From positions 25,647 to 89,646 of the forward strand of contig JAJRRO010000106.1 in the NCBI GenBank assembly GCA_024279425.1: a DNA stretch of 64,000 nucleotides, given 5' to 3'. This document shows positions 23,896-33,135 of the stretch, piece after piece. Below the pieces are notes generated by a model, which ran no database searches, had not been told where the DNA came from, and saw only the letters and a list, made by a program, of their open reading frames with translations. The DNA is from Bacteroidota bacterium (GTDB lineage: Bacteria; Bacteroidota; Bacteroidia; Flavobacteriales; Flavobacteriaceae). The first letter of the stretch is position 1, and each line of letters starts with the position of its first letter. The translations under genes were made by a program, and so were the position numbers.

Positions 23896-26349
23896 TTAAT
23901 GCACCATAAACAGGGCATTGGCAAAGAAGAGCTTCCCGTTTTCCCAGAACCCTCTAAAAAGAGGATTATCTACCATATAAACCACCTGTCCTTCACCATG
24001 CTCTTCTACTCCAAAGACCAAGGTGTTCACTATTTTTTTCTGGGCCTCACTACCTGCAAAGCCGGCCATAGGCTTGTTTTGACCACTTTCCAAATAGGCG
24101 ACTGATCCAGTATCCAGGTATTCATAGGCGTCAGAATTCAATTTTAAAGAAAAATAGGTATTGGGATATCCATAGGCCAAGGGGTGCGTATTGTCCACCT
24201 TGGTTTTGAAAATGGCTCCTGAAATTGCCTTTTTAATGGATGCCCGTTGGGATTCATCAAAGCCCTGCAGGTTTTTGGTGGAATCCTTCGCTGTTTCCTT
24301 GGCTTTTATTCCAAAACCCTTTGTGCCCGTAAGTCCTTTTATTGAACCGCCCATGGCTATTAGTTTTCCACCATCGAAAACCCAATCTTTAAGCGCACCC
24401 AATTTATCCGCGTCAAGGAATTTTTTATAGCCTTTACCATCTGGCAGAATGAGTACATCATATGCAGAGAAATCAACCTCACCCATATAATCAGAGTCTA
24501 TGACCGTTATGGGGTATTTTAAGTGTTGTTCTAAAAAATACCAGATTTCACCAAATCTTAAAGTTGAGGTTGGCTTGCCAGAAAGGATGGCGATTTTTTG
24601 ATTGGGAATCATTTGTACATGGCGCGAACCAAAATCTTTTCCACTATCAACAAACCCTGTTGAAGTGGCAGTCAATGAAATAGTATGCGTGTTGGCAATC
24701 TTGTTCAACATTGCTAAAAAAGAAGGATTGTTTTTGTTATCCCCCTTGGTAATGATCAGACTGCCCCTGTCATACGTTTTGCCATTCAAGGAGAATGGTT
24801 TGTGGGAATGCCTTACTTTGATTTTGTTTTGCAATAGTTCCGCTAAAAATTTGGCATCCTTTAAACTGTTCCATTCCGTCAAAAAAGCATAGGCATTTTT
24901 ATCAAGTGTTGACGAGGAAACCGTCTGCCTTTCGTAGGGTACACTTGAAACTCGGCTTTGGGATGCCAAGGCATCCAAGCCGTAGGCATAGGGTAGGGAC
25001 CATGCCGTAATGTCATAAGTAACGGAATCACTGAGTTTTGCATTGGGTTCGAACAATACTTTTACCAATGTACTTTTGGTCTGATCTGTTGATATCACCA
25101 AACTATTTTTCGAACTTTTTATACTTCCCATTTTACCAGTATTGTACTTGAATCCTTTTAAAGTGGCCGATTTGCCACTGCCGTATTTAATTTCGTGCTG
25201 GTCCAAAAGCTGGGTCAAAGCCTCTATATGGTCAGCATCACCATTCAAGACATAACTTTTGTACTTGTAGTTTTTGTTTCTGTAAAATTTCTTGAATTCC
25301 GCATTCAGTTTTACCGCGTTCTTGCCAGATATCTCCACCGTGGACAAACTGGTGGTTTTATGATGGTCAATACGATCATTCAGTGTTAAGGTATCACCGA
25401 TATTGGTAATGATGCCCAATCCTGCCCTTCCGCCACCCCCTTGTTCATAGGTCATGCCAATACTTCCGTTGTACATAGGGTAGGTATCCCCATAACTGGG
25501 ATACAATAAATCAAAAAATTCTTTGGTAAAATAAAACCAACCGTTGGCATCAAAATACTTGGCGTGGTTTTTACCTATGGTCCTTTGGAAATCTAGTTGA
25601 AATGGAGTAATGACCTCATGGTAAGGCTCCGAAGCAGGAGCAAAATAGTAGGGGCTATCCACACCTTGTTCATGAAAATCAACATGCACATGGGGCATCC
25701 ATTTGTTATAGACCTTAAGTCGATATTTGCTTTCAACCTGGGTCAACCAGGCCCAATCGCGATTTAAATCGAACATATAGTGGTTACTTCTACCGCTCCA
25801 CCACCCTTCATGGTGCTCCTTGCTGTTTGGGTCCACATTGTTGGGAAAGTTTTTATGCTGATTGTACCAATTTACATAACGGTCACGACCGTCAGGATTA
25901 ATACAGGGATCCATAATGACCACCGTATTTTCTAAATAGTCACTTTTACGGGTCAATAGCTCATATATGGTCTGCATTGAGGCTTCTGTACCAACACTTT
26001 CGTTGCCATGTACATTATAACTCAGCCAAACGATGGCCTTAGTGGCATTACTTTCACCGGTTGTGCTTTGCAAATGTTCTGTGCGAATACTTCCCAGATT
26101 TTCCATATTATCTACGGAAGAAACATAGGCAAGTAGTAATGGTCTGCGTTCGTTGGTCTTACCATATTCATGAAGCTGCACACGGTCGGATGCATTTTGA
26201 GCCAGATATTCATAATAATCTACTACTTGGTGGTGTCTTGTAAACCGGGACCCCAATTCATATCCTAAAAACTGCGAGGGTGATTTTAGATCTTGGGCTT
26301 TGACTGATAAAATGAGAAATAGGGTAATCAAGGGGAGAAATCGCTTCAT
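23896..26349 (-). CDS. M14 family zinc carboxypeptidase, secreted
   Basis: Metallocarboxypeptidase-like protein of 817 residues with signal peptide (MKRFLPLITLFLILSVKAQ). Zinc ligands: HGNESVGTE (HxxE) at about residue 114 and the His in HVHVDFHEQGVDSPYYFAP. A substrate-carboxylate type block DPCINPDGRDRYVNW is present, and the catalytic Glu probably lies in MTYEQGGGGRAG. The second half carries a class-I-amidotransferase-like fold (YDVLILPDGKGYKKF... GGKLIAMGG), common in this Bacteroidota subgroup. Likely digests peptides in the periplasm or outside. It is the first intact core gene right of the island. Confidence 0.9.
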   Translation of the reverse strand: MKRFLPLITLFLILSVKAQDLKSPSQFLGYELGSRFTRHHQVVDYYEYLAQNASDRVQLHEYGKTNERRPLLLAYVSSVDNMENLGSIRTEHLQSTTGESNATKAIVWLSYNVHGNESVGTEASMQTIYELLTRKSDYLENTVVIMDPCINPDGRDRYVNWYNQHKNFPNNVDPNSKEHHEGWWSGRSNHYMFDLNRDWAWLTQVESKYRLKVYNKWMPHVHVDFHEQGVDSPYYFAPASEPYHEVITPFQLDFQRTIGKNHAKYFDANGWFYFTKEFFDLLYPSYGDTYPMYNGSIGMTYEQGGGGRAGLGIITNIGDTLTLNDRIDHHKTTSLSTVEISGKNAVKLNAEFKKFYRNKNYKYKSYVLNGDADHIEALTQLLDQHEIKYGSGKSATLKGFKYNTGKMGSIKSSKNSLVISTDQTKSTLVKVLFEPNAKLSDSVTYDITAWSLPYAYGLDALASQSRVSSVPYERQTVSSSTLDKNAYAFLTEWNSLKDAKFLAELLQNKIKVRHSHKPFSLNGKTYDRGSLIITKGDNKNNPSFLAMLNKIANTHTISLTATSTGFVDSGKDFGSRHVQMIPNQKIAILSGKPTSTLRFGEIWYFLEQHLKYPITVIDSDYMGEVDFSAYDVLILPDGKGYKKFLDADKLGALKDWVFDGGKLIAMGGSIKGLTGTKGFGIKAKETAKDSTKNLQGFDESQRASIKKAISGAIFKTKVDNTHPLAYGYPNTYFSLKLNSDAYEYLDTGSVAYLESGQNKPMAGFAGSEAQKKIVNTLVFGVEEHGEGQVVYMVDNPLFRGFWENGKLFFANALFMVH

Positions 26350-26519
26350 ATTCGATGCATTGAATTGTGGCTGTCTAAATTAATCATAAATAGTGAGAAT
26401 TCCCCTCAACTTTCTACTAGAAGCAGCCTTTGACGGTCAACAGCTAGAAGTAATTAACGTATTTTTAGGAACAAGAAAAACCAAGAGTTATATATTTACC
26501 TTTGATTTTTAAAGTTTGT

Positions 26520-28121
26520 ATGGATATTGATTGTTTACCCTTTAGGAAAACCGGATATTTTTCCGATTTGATTTGTGATTACTTAGATGGCAAGGAAACC
26601 TTGCAACCTTTTTATAACCGCCTCCCAAAACTCGAAAATTTTAAGGAGCAGATTGCCGAAAAGGCAACTAATTATCCGGAAGAAAATAGGGACGTACTCT
26701 ATGATGTCCTCCATGAACAGTATAAGGGGATAACCGTTTCGAGCAAGACTAGGACAAATCTCATACAACTAAAAGAACCCATTACCTTTACCGTGGTCAC
26801 AGGTCACCAGCTTAACCTGTTTACAGGCCCATTGTACTTTTTGTATAAGATCATTTCCACAATAAACCTCACCACCCAATTAAAAAAAACATATCCGAGG
26901 TTCAATTTTGTACCCGTATTTTGGATGGCCACGGAAGACCATGACTTTGAGGAGATCAATTACTTCAATTTTAATACTAAGAAACTGCATTGGAATAAAG
27001 ATGCTTCAGGGGCGGTAGGTCATTTGAACACCGATGGACTTCAGGAGGTTTATGAGGCTTTTGCCAATGAATTGACCAGTAGCGGTAATGCCGAGACCTT
27101 AAAGTCGCTTTTTAAAGCGGCCTATTTCGAACACGATAACTTGGCCGATGCAACTCGGTTTTTGGCCAATGAGCTCTTTGGGGAATATGGACTTGTTATT
27201 GTGGATGGTGATCATACGACATTTAAAAGAGTATTGGTTCCCTATGCCAAGAAAGATATTTTTGAGAATATGGCCTTTACCAAGGTCTCAGAGACAGTTG
27301 CCAAGATTCAGGAACTGCCTGAGGCTTATAATATACAAGTCAATCCGAGAGAAATCAATTATTTTTATTTGAAGGAAGGGCTTCGCGAAAGAATTGTTGC
27401 CAAGGGAGATAAATTTCATGTAAACAATACTGAAATCGAATTCTCAAAGGATGAATTATTGGCGGAACTTGAAAATTATCCCGAACGTTTTTCTCCAAAC
27501 GTAATTGCACGTCCCTTATACCAAGAGATAATCTTACCGAACCTCTGTTATATTGGTGGGGGAGGGGAGTTGGCCTATTGGTTGGAACTTAAAGCTTCTT
27601 TTGAAGCCATGGGCATTGCATTCCCGATTTTATTACCTAGAAATTCGGCATTGGTGGTTTCTGAAAAGCAGCGAAAGAAATTGGGAAAAATGAATCTTTC
27701 GGTGGCAGATCTTTTTCTAGGACAAAGTAGTTTTATCAATAAGAAGATCCGCGAAATCTCAAATATCGATATTGATTTCTCCGTTCAGAAAAACCATCTG
27801 TGTGAACAGTTCAAAGCTATGTACGACCTTGCAGAACAAACCGATAAATCATTTTTGGGGGCAGTAAAGGCGCAAGAGGTAAAGCAGATCAAAGGTTTGG
27901 ACGCTTTGGAAAAACGACTTCTAAAAGCCCAAAAGAGAAAGCTGAAAGATCATGTGCGACGCATGACCGAACTCCAAAACGAACTATTTCCGAATCAATC
28001 GCTACAAGAACGAAATTTGAATTTTTCAGAGCTGTATTTGGAATACGGTGAAGCATTGATACCCATGTTGATGAATGATCTGCAACCCCTTAAAATAGAT
28101 TTTTCTGTTCTAGGGGTTTAG
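26520..28121 (+). CDS. bshC: Bacillithiol biosynthesis cysteine-adding enzyme BshC
   Basis: BshC, about 533 residues, thought to add Cys to glucosaminyl-malate in the last step of bacillithiol synthesis. ATG 26520 (MDIDCLPFRKTGYFSDLICDYL) fits the family start; an upstream in-frame codon adds six unlikely residues. Landmarks are VVTGHQLNLFTGPLYFLYKI near residue 97, VFWMATEDHDFEEINYF, VIARPLYQEIILPNLCYIGGGGELAYWLEL and a C-terminal coiled coil (about 440-510). bshA and bshB are not in this window. Confidence 0.94.
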   Translation: MDIDCLPFRKTGYFSDLICDYLDGKETLQPFYNRLPKLENFKEQIAEKATNYPEENRDVLYDVLHEQYKGITVSSKTRTNLIQLKEPITFTVVTGHQLNLFTGPLYFLYKIISTINLTTQLKKTYPRFNFVPVFWMATEDHDFEEINYFNFNTKKLHWNKDASGAVGHLNTDGLQEVYEAFANELTSSGNAETLKSLFKAAYFEHDNLADATRFLANELFGEYGLVIVDGDHTTFKRVLVPYAKKDIFENMAFTKVSETVAKIQELPEAYNIQVNPREINYFYLKEGLRERIVAKGDKFHVNNTEIEFSKDELLAELENYPERFSPNVIARPLYQEIILPNLCYIGGGGELAYWLELKASFEAMGIAFPILLPRNSALVVSEKQRKKLGKMNLSVADLFLGQSSFINKKIREISNIDIDFSVQKNHLCEQFKAMYDLAEQTDKSFLGAVKAQEVKQIKGLDALEKRLLKAQKRKLKDHVRRMTELQNELFPNQSLQERNLNFSELYLEYGEALIPMLMNDLQPLKIDFSVLGV

Positions 28122-28180
28122 CCCAACTTTCTTCTCTATTTTCATGGCCAATCGTTTATTTTTGTATAAACTTTTCGTCG

Positions 28181-29551
28181 ATGCACAATATTGATATAGA
28201 ATTGGTAGAAATGACCCTGGATGTCATGAAATACGCCATTAATAGAATCACCAAAACCTCACTTGAATTAGGGCAACCCAAAAAAGAGGAAGAACTCCGG
28301 AAATTGGTAGGGGAAACAATTACTGCTAAGGGTATTGGAGGGGAAAAGGCATTTCATTTATTTAAGGATGTTTTGGTAAAGGCAACTGTTCCTATAGATC
28401 ACCCAAGGCATTTGGCCTTTGTTCCTGCGGCACCGACTAGGGCGGCAATCATGTTCGACCTTGTTACGTCTGCCTCAAGCATTCATGGAGCCTATTGGAT
28501 GGAAGGTGCCGGGGGGATATTTTGTGAGAATGAAGCTATGAAATGGTTGGTTTCCCTTACCGGGTTGCCTTCTGAGGCCTTTGGTGTTTTTACCAGTGGG
28601 GGTACAGCGGCCAATCTCTCCGCCATGGTGACCGCTAGGGAGTATTGGCGTAGAAATCCCGATAATTTGAATGAGAAGGCCCTGATGATTACATCTGCAG
28701 GCGCGCATTCCTCCATAAAGGCCATGGCGAAGGTCATTGATGCCGATGTATGGCTGGTCGAAACGGAGGATTCAATGTCGGCAGAAGATTTAAAACGTAA
28801 AATAGGCCAATTGAATGGGCACCAGAGGAAGCGACTTTTTGCCGTTGTAGCCACAGGAGGAACGACCAATGCGGGAATCATTGATGATTTGGATGGAATA
28901 GCTCAAGTTTGTGAACAGGAAAAGCTTTGGTTTCATGTAGATGCGGCATATGGGGGAGGAGCATTGGCAGCGGATTCTGTCCGTCATTTATTCAAGGGCA
29001 TTGAGAGGGCGGACAGTATTACCATTGATCCCCATAAATGGTTGTTTTCACCCTATGATTGTGGTGCGGTTATTTACAAAAACCCGAAATTGGCCAAAGC
29101 TGCACACGCACAGGAAGGATCCTACCTTGAGATTTTCAAGGATGAAGGCGCCCAAGGGTTTAATCCGGCCGATTATCAAATACAACTAACAAGAAGGGTG
29201 AGGGGACTTCCACTTTGGTTTTCACTGGCCATGCATGGTACGGATCGATATAAATGGGCGGTTGAAATGGGTATAAAACTTGCAAATTTGGCAGGTAAGC
29301 TCATTGAAGAAAATACTGATTTGGAATTGATTAGGGAACCGAGCCTATCTTGTGTGTTATTCCGCAGAAAAGGTTGGTCCCCAGATGACTATAGAAATTG
29401 GACCTATAAAAACCATACCGATGGTTTGGCCTTGGTAACCCCGACTAAATGGATCGTGAACAATACGGCTGAAACGGTTGCCCGGTTTTGTTTTATTAAT
29501 CCAGATACCACAAAAGAGGATATTACTGTTATTTTAGATACAATGAAGTAA
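28181..29551 (+). CDS. PLP-dependent group II amino acid decarboxylase
   Basis: Pyridoxal-phosphate decarboxylase of the aromatic-amino-acid/glutamate type, 456 residues. TSGGTAANLSAM near 141 binds the phosphate, HVDAAYGGGAL near 254 holds the ring-binding Asp, and SITIDPHKWLFSPYDCG near 282 contains the Schiff-base Lys. The substrate cannot be fixed from sequence. A second member of the family lies at 55636-57153. A TATTTTTG box at 28157-28164 may be the -7 element. Confidence 0.9.
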   Translation: MHNIDIELVEMTLDVMKYAINRITKTSLELGQPKKEEELRKLVGETITAKGIGGEKAFHLFKDVLVKATVPIDHPRHLAFVPAAPTRAAIMFDLVTSASSIHGAYWMEGAGGIFCENEAMKWLVSLTGLPSEAFGVFTSGGTAANLSAMVTAREYWRRNPDNLNEKALMITSAGAHSSIKAMAKVIDADVWLVETEDSMSAEDLKRKIGQLNGHQRKRLFAVVATGGTTNAGIIDDLDGIAQVCEQEKLWFHVDAAYGGGALAADSVRHLFKGIERADSITIDPHKWLFSPYDCGAVIYKNPKLAKAAHAQEGSYLEIFKDEGAQGFNPADYQIQLTRRVRGLPLWFSLAMHGTDRYKWAVEMGIKLANLAGKLIEENTDLELIREPSLSCVLFRRKGWSPDDYRNWTYKNHTDGLALVTPTKWIVNNTAETVARFCFINPDTTKEDITVILDTMK

Positions 29552-29559
29552 AAGTATGA

Positions 29560-30117
29560 TCAAGGTACCAGAAATTCACTGGACCAACCTTTTTCATGCT
29601 TAGAAAACTTGATTTTAGTATGCCCTGCAGTATTGAGTTTTAAATATTCAATTCTGAAGGGATTTATCTCCACAATTGAGAAATAATCGCCTTCTTTTAG
29701 GTATTCCAATGAATCAGGACTTTCCAAAGGACTTCCCGGAGCTTCCTTGGTTATATAGTCCTTTCTTGATTCTGCCCCTATATTCTCCCAAGATTTTTGA
29801 ATCCGAAACTGGTCTGCGTTGATTCGGGCAATTCCTTCTATTCTAAGTTGTAAAAGCTTTTGCGGATGGTAGAACAACAGGCTTACCCTATTATTCTCTT
29901 TGATATGCAGCACTTTTTTTGAACGCTTATCCGTGAAAAAGGTCAATTTTAAATCTTGGGAAACATTACGTAAGGCGATAAGCCTTAATCTGGCGAACTT
30001 ATCAACCCCAAGGGTAGCCATTGCAAAATATCGGAAAGGATGCCCCTGTTCATACGCTCCTTTATGCAATTCCTCTTTTATTTCATCAAAGAATTCAGTA
30101 GTCATTTTTCTTGTCAT
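29560..30117 (-). CDS. Pyridoxamine 5'-phosphate oxidase-like flavoprotein
   Basis: PNPOx-like split-barrel protein, 185 residues. FMN-binding type segments are seen in FARLRLIALRNVSQDLKLTFFTDKRSKK and NNRVSLLFYHPQKLLQLRIEGIA; the C-terminal region lacks the full PdxH signature, so it is more likely a general FMN protein of the Alr4036 or PdxH-like branch than true PdxH. Ends nine bases from the convergent PLP decarboxylase; the vitamin B6 link between the two is suggestive only. Confidence 0.8.
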   Translation of the reverse strand: MTRKMTTEFFDEIKEELHKGAYEQGHPFRYFAMATLGVDKFARLRLIALRNVSQDLKLTFFTDKRSKKVLHIKENNRVSLLFYHPQKLLQLRIEGIARINADQFRIQKSWENIGAESRKDYITKEAPGSPLESPDSLEYLKEGDYFSIVEINPFRIEYLKLNTAGHTKIKFSKHEKGWSSEFLVP

Positions 30118-30361
30118 TTGTAGCTATAAAGATAATCAAAACCACAGGTAAAATACCAGTTACATGAACTGGATTTGAAAATTTTTACATAAAAAATAAT
30201 GCATTACAATAGGGGTTTAGAGAAAAAGATGAATTTTTTTAGAAAATAGGTAGGGTATTTTAGTATATGGTTGTTATATATACAAATTGCTATGAATTAG
30301 AAAATTGAGATTTAGTTATTAATTAGTTCATGTGTTTAGGTTGGTTTTTTGATTTTGATTT

Positions 30362-30396
30362 AAAAAGCCTCGATGTAGGGTCGAGGCTTTTTCTTT
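30362..30396 (+). terminator. Rho-independent terminator hairpin 1
   Basis: AAAAAGCCTCGA / TCGAGGCTTTTT with a 7-base loop and a T-rich tail. No gene ends directly before it on the plus strand, so it may end a small RNA. Confidence 0.7.
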
Positions 30397-30493
30397 TTTG
30401 AAACTATTTTTAAGGAATTACTTATTTATACGTCTAAAGCAATGCAAGCTAAAAATGCTATGAAAAAAAAAGGTTAGTTTGATTTTTTTGATT

Positions 30494-30530
30494 AAAAAGC
30501 TCGGGGTAGTTCTCGAGCTTTTCTTTTTAG
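30494..30530 (+). terminator. Rho-independent terminator hairpin 2
   Basis: AAAAAGCTCG...CGAGCTTTT with a T-rich tail, preceded by a sequence similar to the one before hairpin 1. Again no gene ends before it. Confidence 0.65.
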
Positions 30531-30829
30531 TAACATGTAATAATCGTCTATTCTCCACAATTGGCAGGAACATAATCCGCTATTGTTTTTCTGTCGATTA
30601 ACCAATCTAGCCTAGCGTATTGGCACTTCTTACAGGAATCTCAAAATAATCCTCCTCCTACTCTCCTATTTGGGATAGGATATCAGCAATTATAGAAACA
30701 AAGAAGCCTTGAAAAAAACAAAGGTCTTTTGGTTTTAGTTGAAAAATTAACGGGCCTTCAAATAAACCTGATGTTTCAGCCAGGGTTATTGAATTGTTTC
30801 AAAAAGGCATGAAATTTTAGAAATGGTAT

Positions 30830-31210
30830 CTATACCCACTTTAAAAAGAAGTCCATTACGGCTTCCTTGAATTCATAATGTAATTTTATGTAGTGTTTCA
30901 GGTCATCGTACAAGGATCTTTTCTCGTATTGCAACTGGCCATCCACATTTTTATAATGATCGGCACTGTGAAGATTTCCCAATTTGGCGCGACAGCGATG
31001 TAATAGTTTGCGGATAGCATCCCTTTCGATCATTATCCGGTTTTGAAAGCTTTCCAGTTCCAATGAAGATTTTCCTATGGGCTCTCTACTGGTAATTTCC
31101 TCTAATTTTTGTTGAAACAATTCCAACTCGGACATATGAAACTTAAGTTCCCTTTTCCAAATTTCAAGGTTAAAGGTAAGGTCACTTGAATATACTGCTT
31201 CTGTTTGCAT
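30830..31210 (-). CDS. Helical hypothetical protein
   Basis: Unrecognised 126-residue protein, no signal peptide, predicted almost entirely helical with heptad-like stretches (KRELKFHMSELELFQQKLEEI; LESFQNRIMIERDAIRKLLHRC). Resembles small hemerythrin-sized four-helix proteins in length but lacks their His set. Codon use looks normal for the chromosome. Function unknown; it stands alone between two gene-free stretches. Confidence 0.6.
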   Translation of the reverse strand: MQTEAVYSSDLTFNLEIWKRELKFHMSELELFQQKLEEITSREPIGKSSLELESFQNRIMIERDAIRKLLHRCRAKLGNLHSADHYKNVDGQLQYEKRSLYDDLKHYIKLHYEFKEAVMDFFLKWV

Positions 31211-31600
31211 ATTATATGGTTTTACGTTTTACATTAATTTTTGATCGGTTGAATCCTTAATAAGATATAGGTATGGCCTTTAGTGTGGTAAAGGTCTTTT
31301 CAGGGTATGTTTACCCGGTGTCCAAAAATGTAAATGGGTGAATTGACACGTGGTTCTAAATTGTTGCAATTGTCTTATAAAAATAAGGTTTTTCCAATAA
31401 AAACCCTTGAAAATAATGAAGAAATATAGATGTCATTTGTAACTAATCCTAACATTTTCAATTTCGTTTTGATTGTTGTTTGGAAATTTGACTTTTTGTT
31501 TGGATCGTTATATTCTTTTGTTGTTTATAAGTTTTTCATTTGTTGGAAAAATATCCTTTGAAGATCCTTTTTCCAATTTTTCATTTTACTATTTTTGCCC
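31211..31600. other. Gene-free stretch before guaA
   Basis: AT-rich non-coding sequence of 390 bases with no frame of note and no hairpin with a T tract. A TATTTTTG box at 31590-31597 lies only three bases before the guaA ATG, too close for a normal leader; the true promoter is not identified. Confidence 0.4.
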
Positions 31601-33133
31601 ATGCAAAACAACGTCCTAATACTTGATTTTGGTTCCCAGTACACACAACTTATCGCTAGAAGGGTTCGGGAACTGAATATTTTCTGTGAAATTAAACCTT
31701 ACAACAAAGTGCCTCAAGATATGTCGGTTTATAAAGCCGTTATACTTTCGGGTTCGCCATACTCGGTTCGTGCCGAAGATGCCCCGCATCCTGATCTGTC
31801 TCAAATAAAAGGCAAAATCCCTTTGTTGGGTGTTTGTTATGGAGCTCAATATTTGGCACATTTCCACGGAGGTAAGGTAGCTCCATCAAATACGCGCGAA
31901 TATGGTAGGGCCAGATTGGCCTCCATAAAGAATGATGAGCCTTTCTTTTATGAAATAACCGATGGATCTCAGGTTTGGATGAGCCATAGTGATACTATTA
32001 AAGAATTGCCTAAAAATGCTGTGGTTTTGGCAAGTACGGGAGATGTGAAGAATGCTGCCTACAGAATAGATGGCGAACAGACCTATGCCATTCAATTTCA
32101 CCCCGAAGTATACCATACGACCCAAGGTAAACTAATATTAGAGAACTTTTTGGTGCATATTGCCGGTATTGAACAATCATGGACACCCGATGCGTTCGTA
32201 GATACTACCGTGGCAGGATTAAAAAAGACGGTTGGGAATGATAAAGTCATCTTAGGTTTATCGGGCGGTGTCGATTCAACGGTTGCCGCCGTATTATTGC
32301 ACAAGGCAATTGGGAACCACCTGCATTGCATTTTTGTAAATAACGGATTGCTTCGTAAAAATGAGTTTCAGGATGTCTTGGATCAGTACGAACATATGGG
32401 ACTTAATGTTAAAGGAGTTGATGCTTCGGCACGCTTTTTGGATGCCTTGGCTGGAGAAAGTGACCCCGAGAAAAAACGAAAGATCATTGGAAAGGTGTTT
32501 ATCGATGTTTTCAATGATGAGGCGCATATGGTAGAAGATGCCAAATGGTTGGCGCAAGGTACAATTTATCCCGATGTTATAGAATCGGTTTCTGTAACGG
32601 GAGGACCATCGGCAACGATTAAAAGTCACCATAATGTTGGTGGATTGCCCGACTACATGAAATTAAAAGTGGTAGAGCCTTTGAAAATGTTGTTTAAGGA
32701 TGAAGTACGAAGGGTAGGTGCCAGTATGAAGATAGATGACGAACGGTTGGGTAGACATCCTTTTCCAGGACCAGGCTTGGCCATTCGAATTTTGGGCGAT
32801 ATTACCCGTGAAAAGGTAGCCATATTACAAGAAGTTGATTCTATTTTCATCAATGGATTAAGGGAATGGGGACTTTATGATCAAGTTTGGCAGGCCGGAG
32901 CCATGCTTTTACCCGTACATAGTGTAGGGGTAATGGGAGATGAAAGGACCTATGAAAAATGTGTAGCTTTACGTGCTGTGGAAAGTACTGATGGTATGAC
33001 AGCTGATTGGGTTGATTTGCCTTATGAGTTCTTGCAGAAAACCTCTAATGAGATAATAAACAAGGTGCCAGGTGTGAACAGGGTTGTTTATGATATTAGT
33101 TCCAAACCACCGGCAACCATAGAATGGGAATAA
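31601..33133 (+). CDS. guaA: GMP synthase (glutamine-hydrolysing)
   Basis: GuaA, 510 residues, converts XMP to GMP using ATP and glutamine. ATG 31601 gives the canonical start [21 protein letters not shown]. Amidotransferase domain: nucleophile Cys in [13 protein letters not shown], His/Glu in [11 protein letters not shown] pyrophosphatase domain: P-loop [13 protein letters not shown] near 220. Dimerisation domain ends KPPATIEWE, the standard terminus. Two bases separate it from the LysM protein gene, so they are probably one operon. Confidence 0.98.
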   Translation: MQNNVLILDFGSQYTQLIARRVRELNIFCEIKPYNKVPQDMSVYKAVILSGSPYSVRAEDAPHPDLSQIKGKIPLLGVCYGAQYLAHFHGGKVAPSNTREYGRARLASIKNDEPFFYEITDGSQVWMSHSDTIKELPKNAVVLASTGDVKNAAYRIDGEQTYAIQFHPEVYHTTQGKLILENFLVHIAGIEQSWTPDAFVDTTVAGLKKTVGNDKVILGLSGGVDSTVAAVLLHKAIGNHLHCIFVNNGLLRKNEFQDVLDQYEHMGLNVKGVDASARFLDALAGESDPEKKRKIIGKVFIDVFNDEAHMVEDAKWLAQGTIYPDVIESVSVTGGPSATIKSHHNVGGLPDYMKLKVVEPLKMLFKDEVRRVGASMKIDDERLGRHPFPGPGLAIRILGDITREKVAILQEVDSIFINGLREWGLYDQVWQAGAMLLPVHSVGVMGDERTYEKCVALRAVESTDGMTADWVDLPYEFLQKTSNEIINKVPGVNRVVYDISSKPPATIEWE

Positions 33134-33135
33134 TT

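Larger units (their letters stand above)
30118..30829. other. Gene-free 0.7-kb stretch with two tandem terminator units
   Basis: No credible gene. Two similar blocks occur: 'aggttggttttttgattt' then a hairpin ending near 30395, and 'aggttagtttgattttt' then a hairpin ending near 30530. Such paired leaders plus terminators could be small RNAs or attenuators; nothing else is seen in the rest of the stretch. Confidence 0.4.

Noticed and set aside
31590..31597. TATTTTTG as guaA promoter
   Set aside because: Only three bases before the ATG and no TTTG at the right distance; it would require a leaderless message starting inside the gene.
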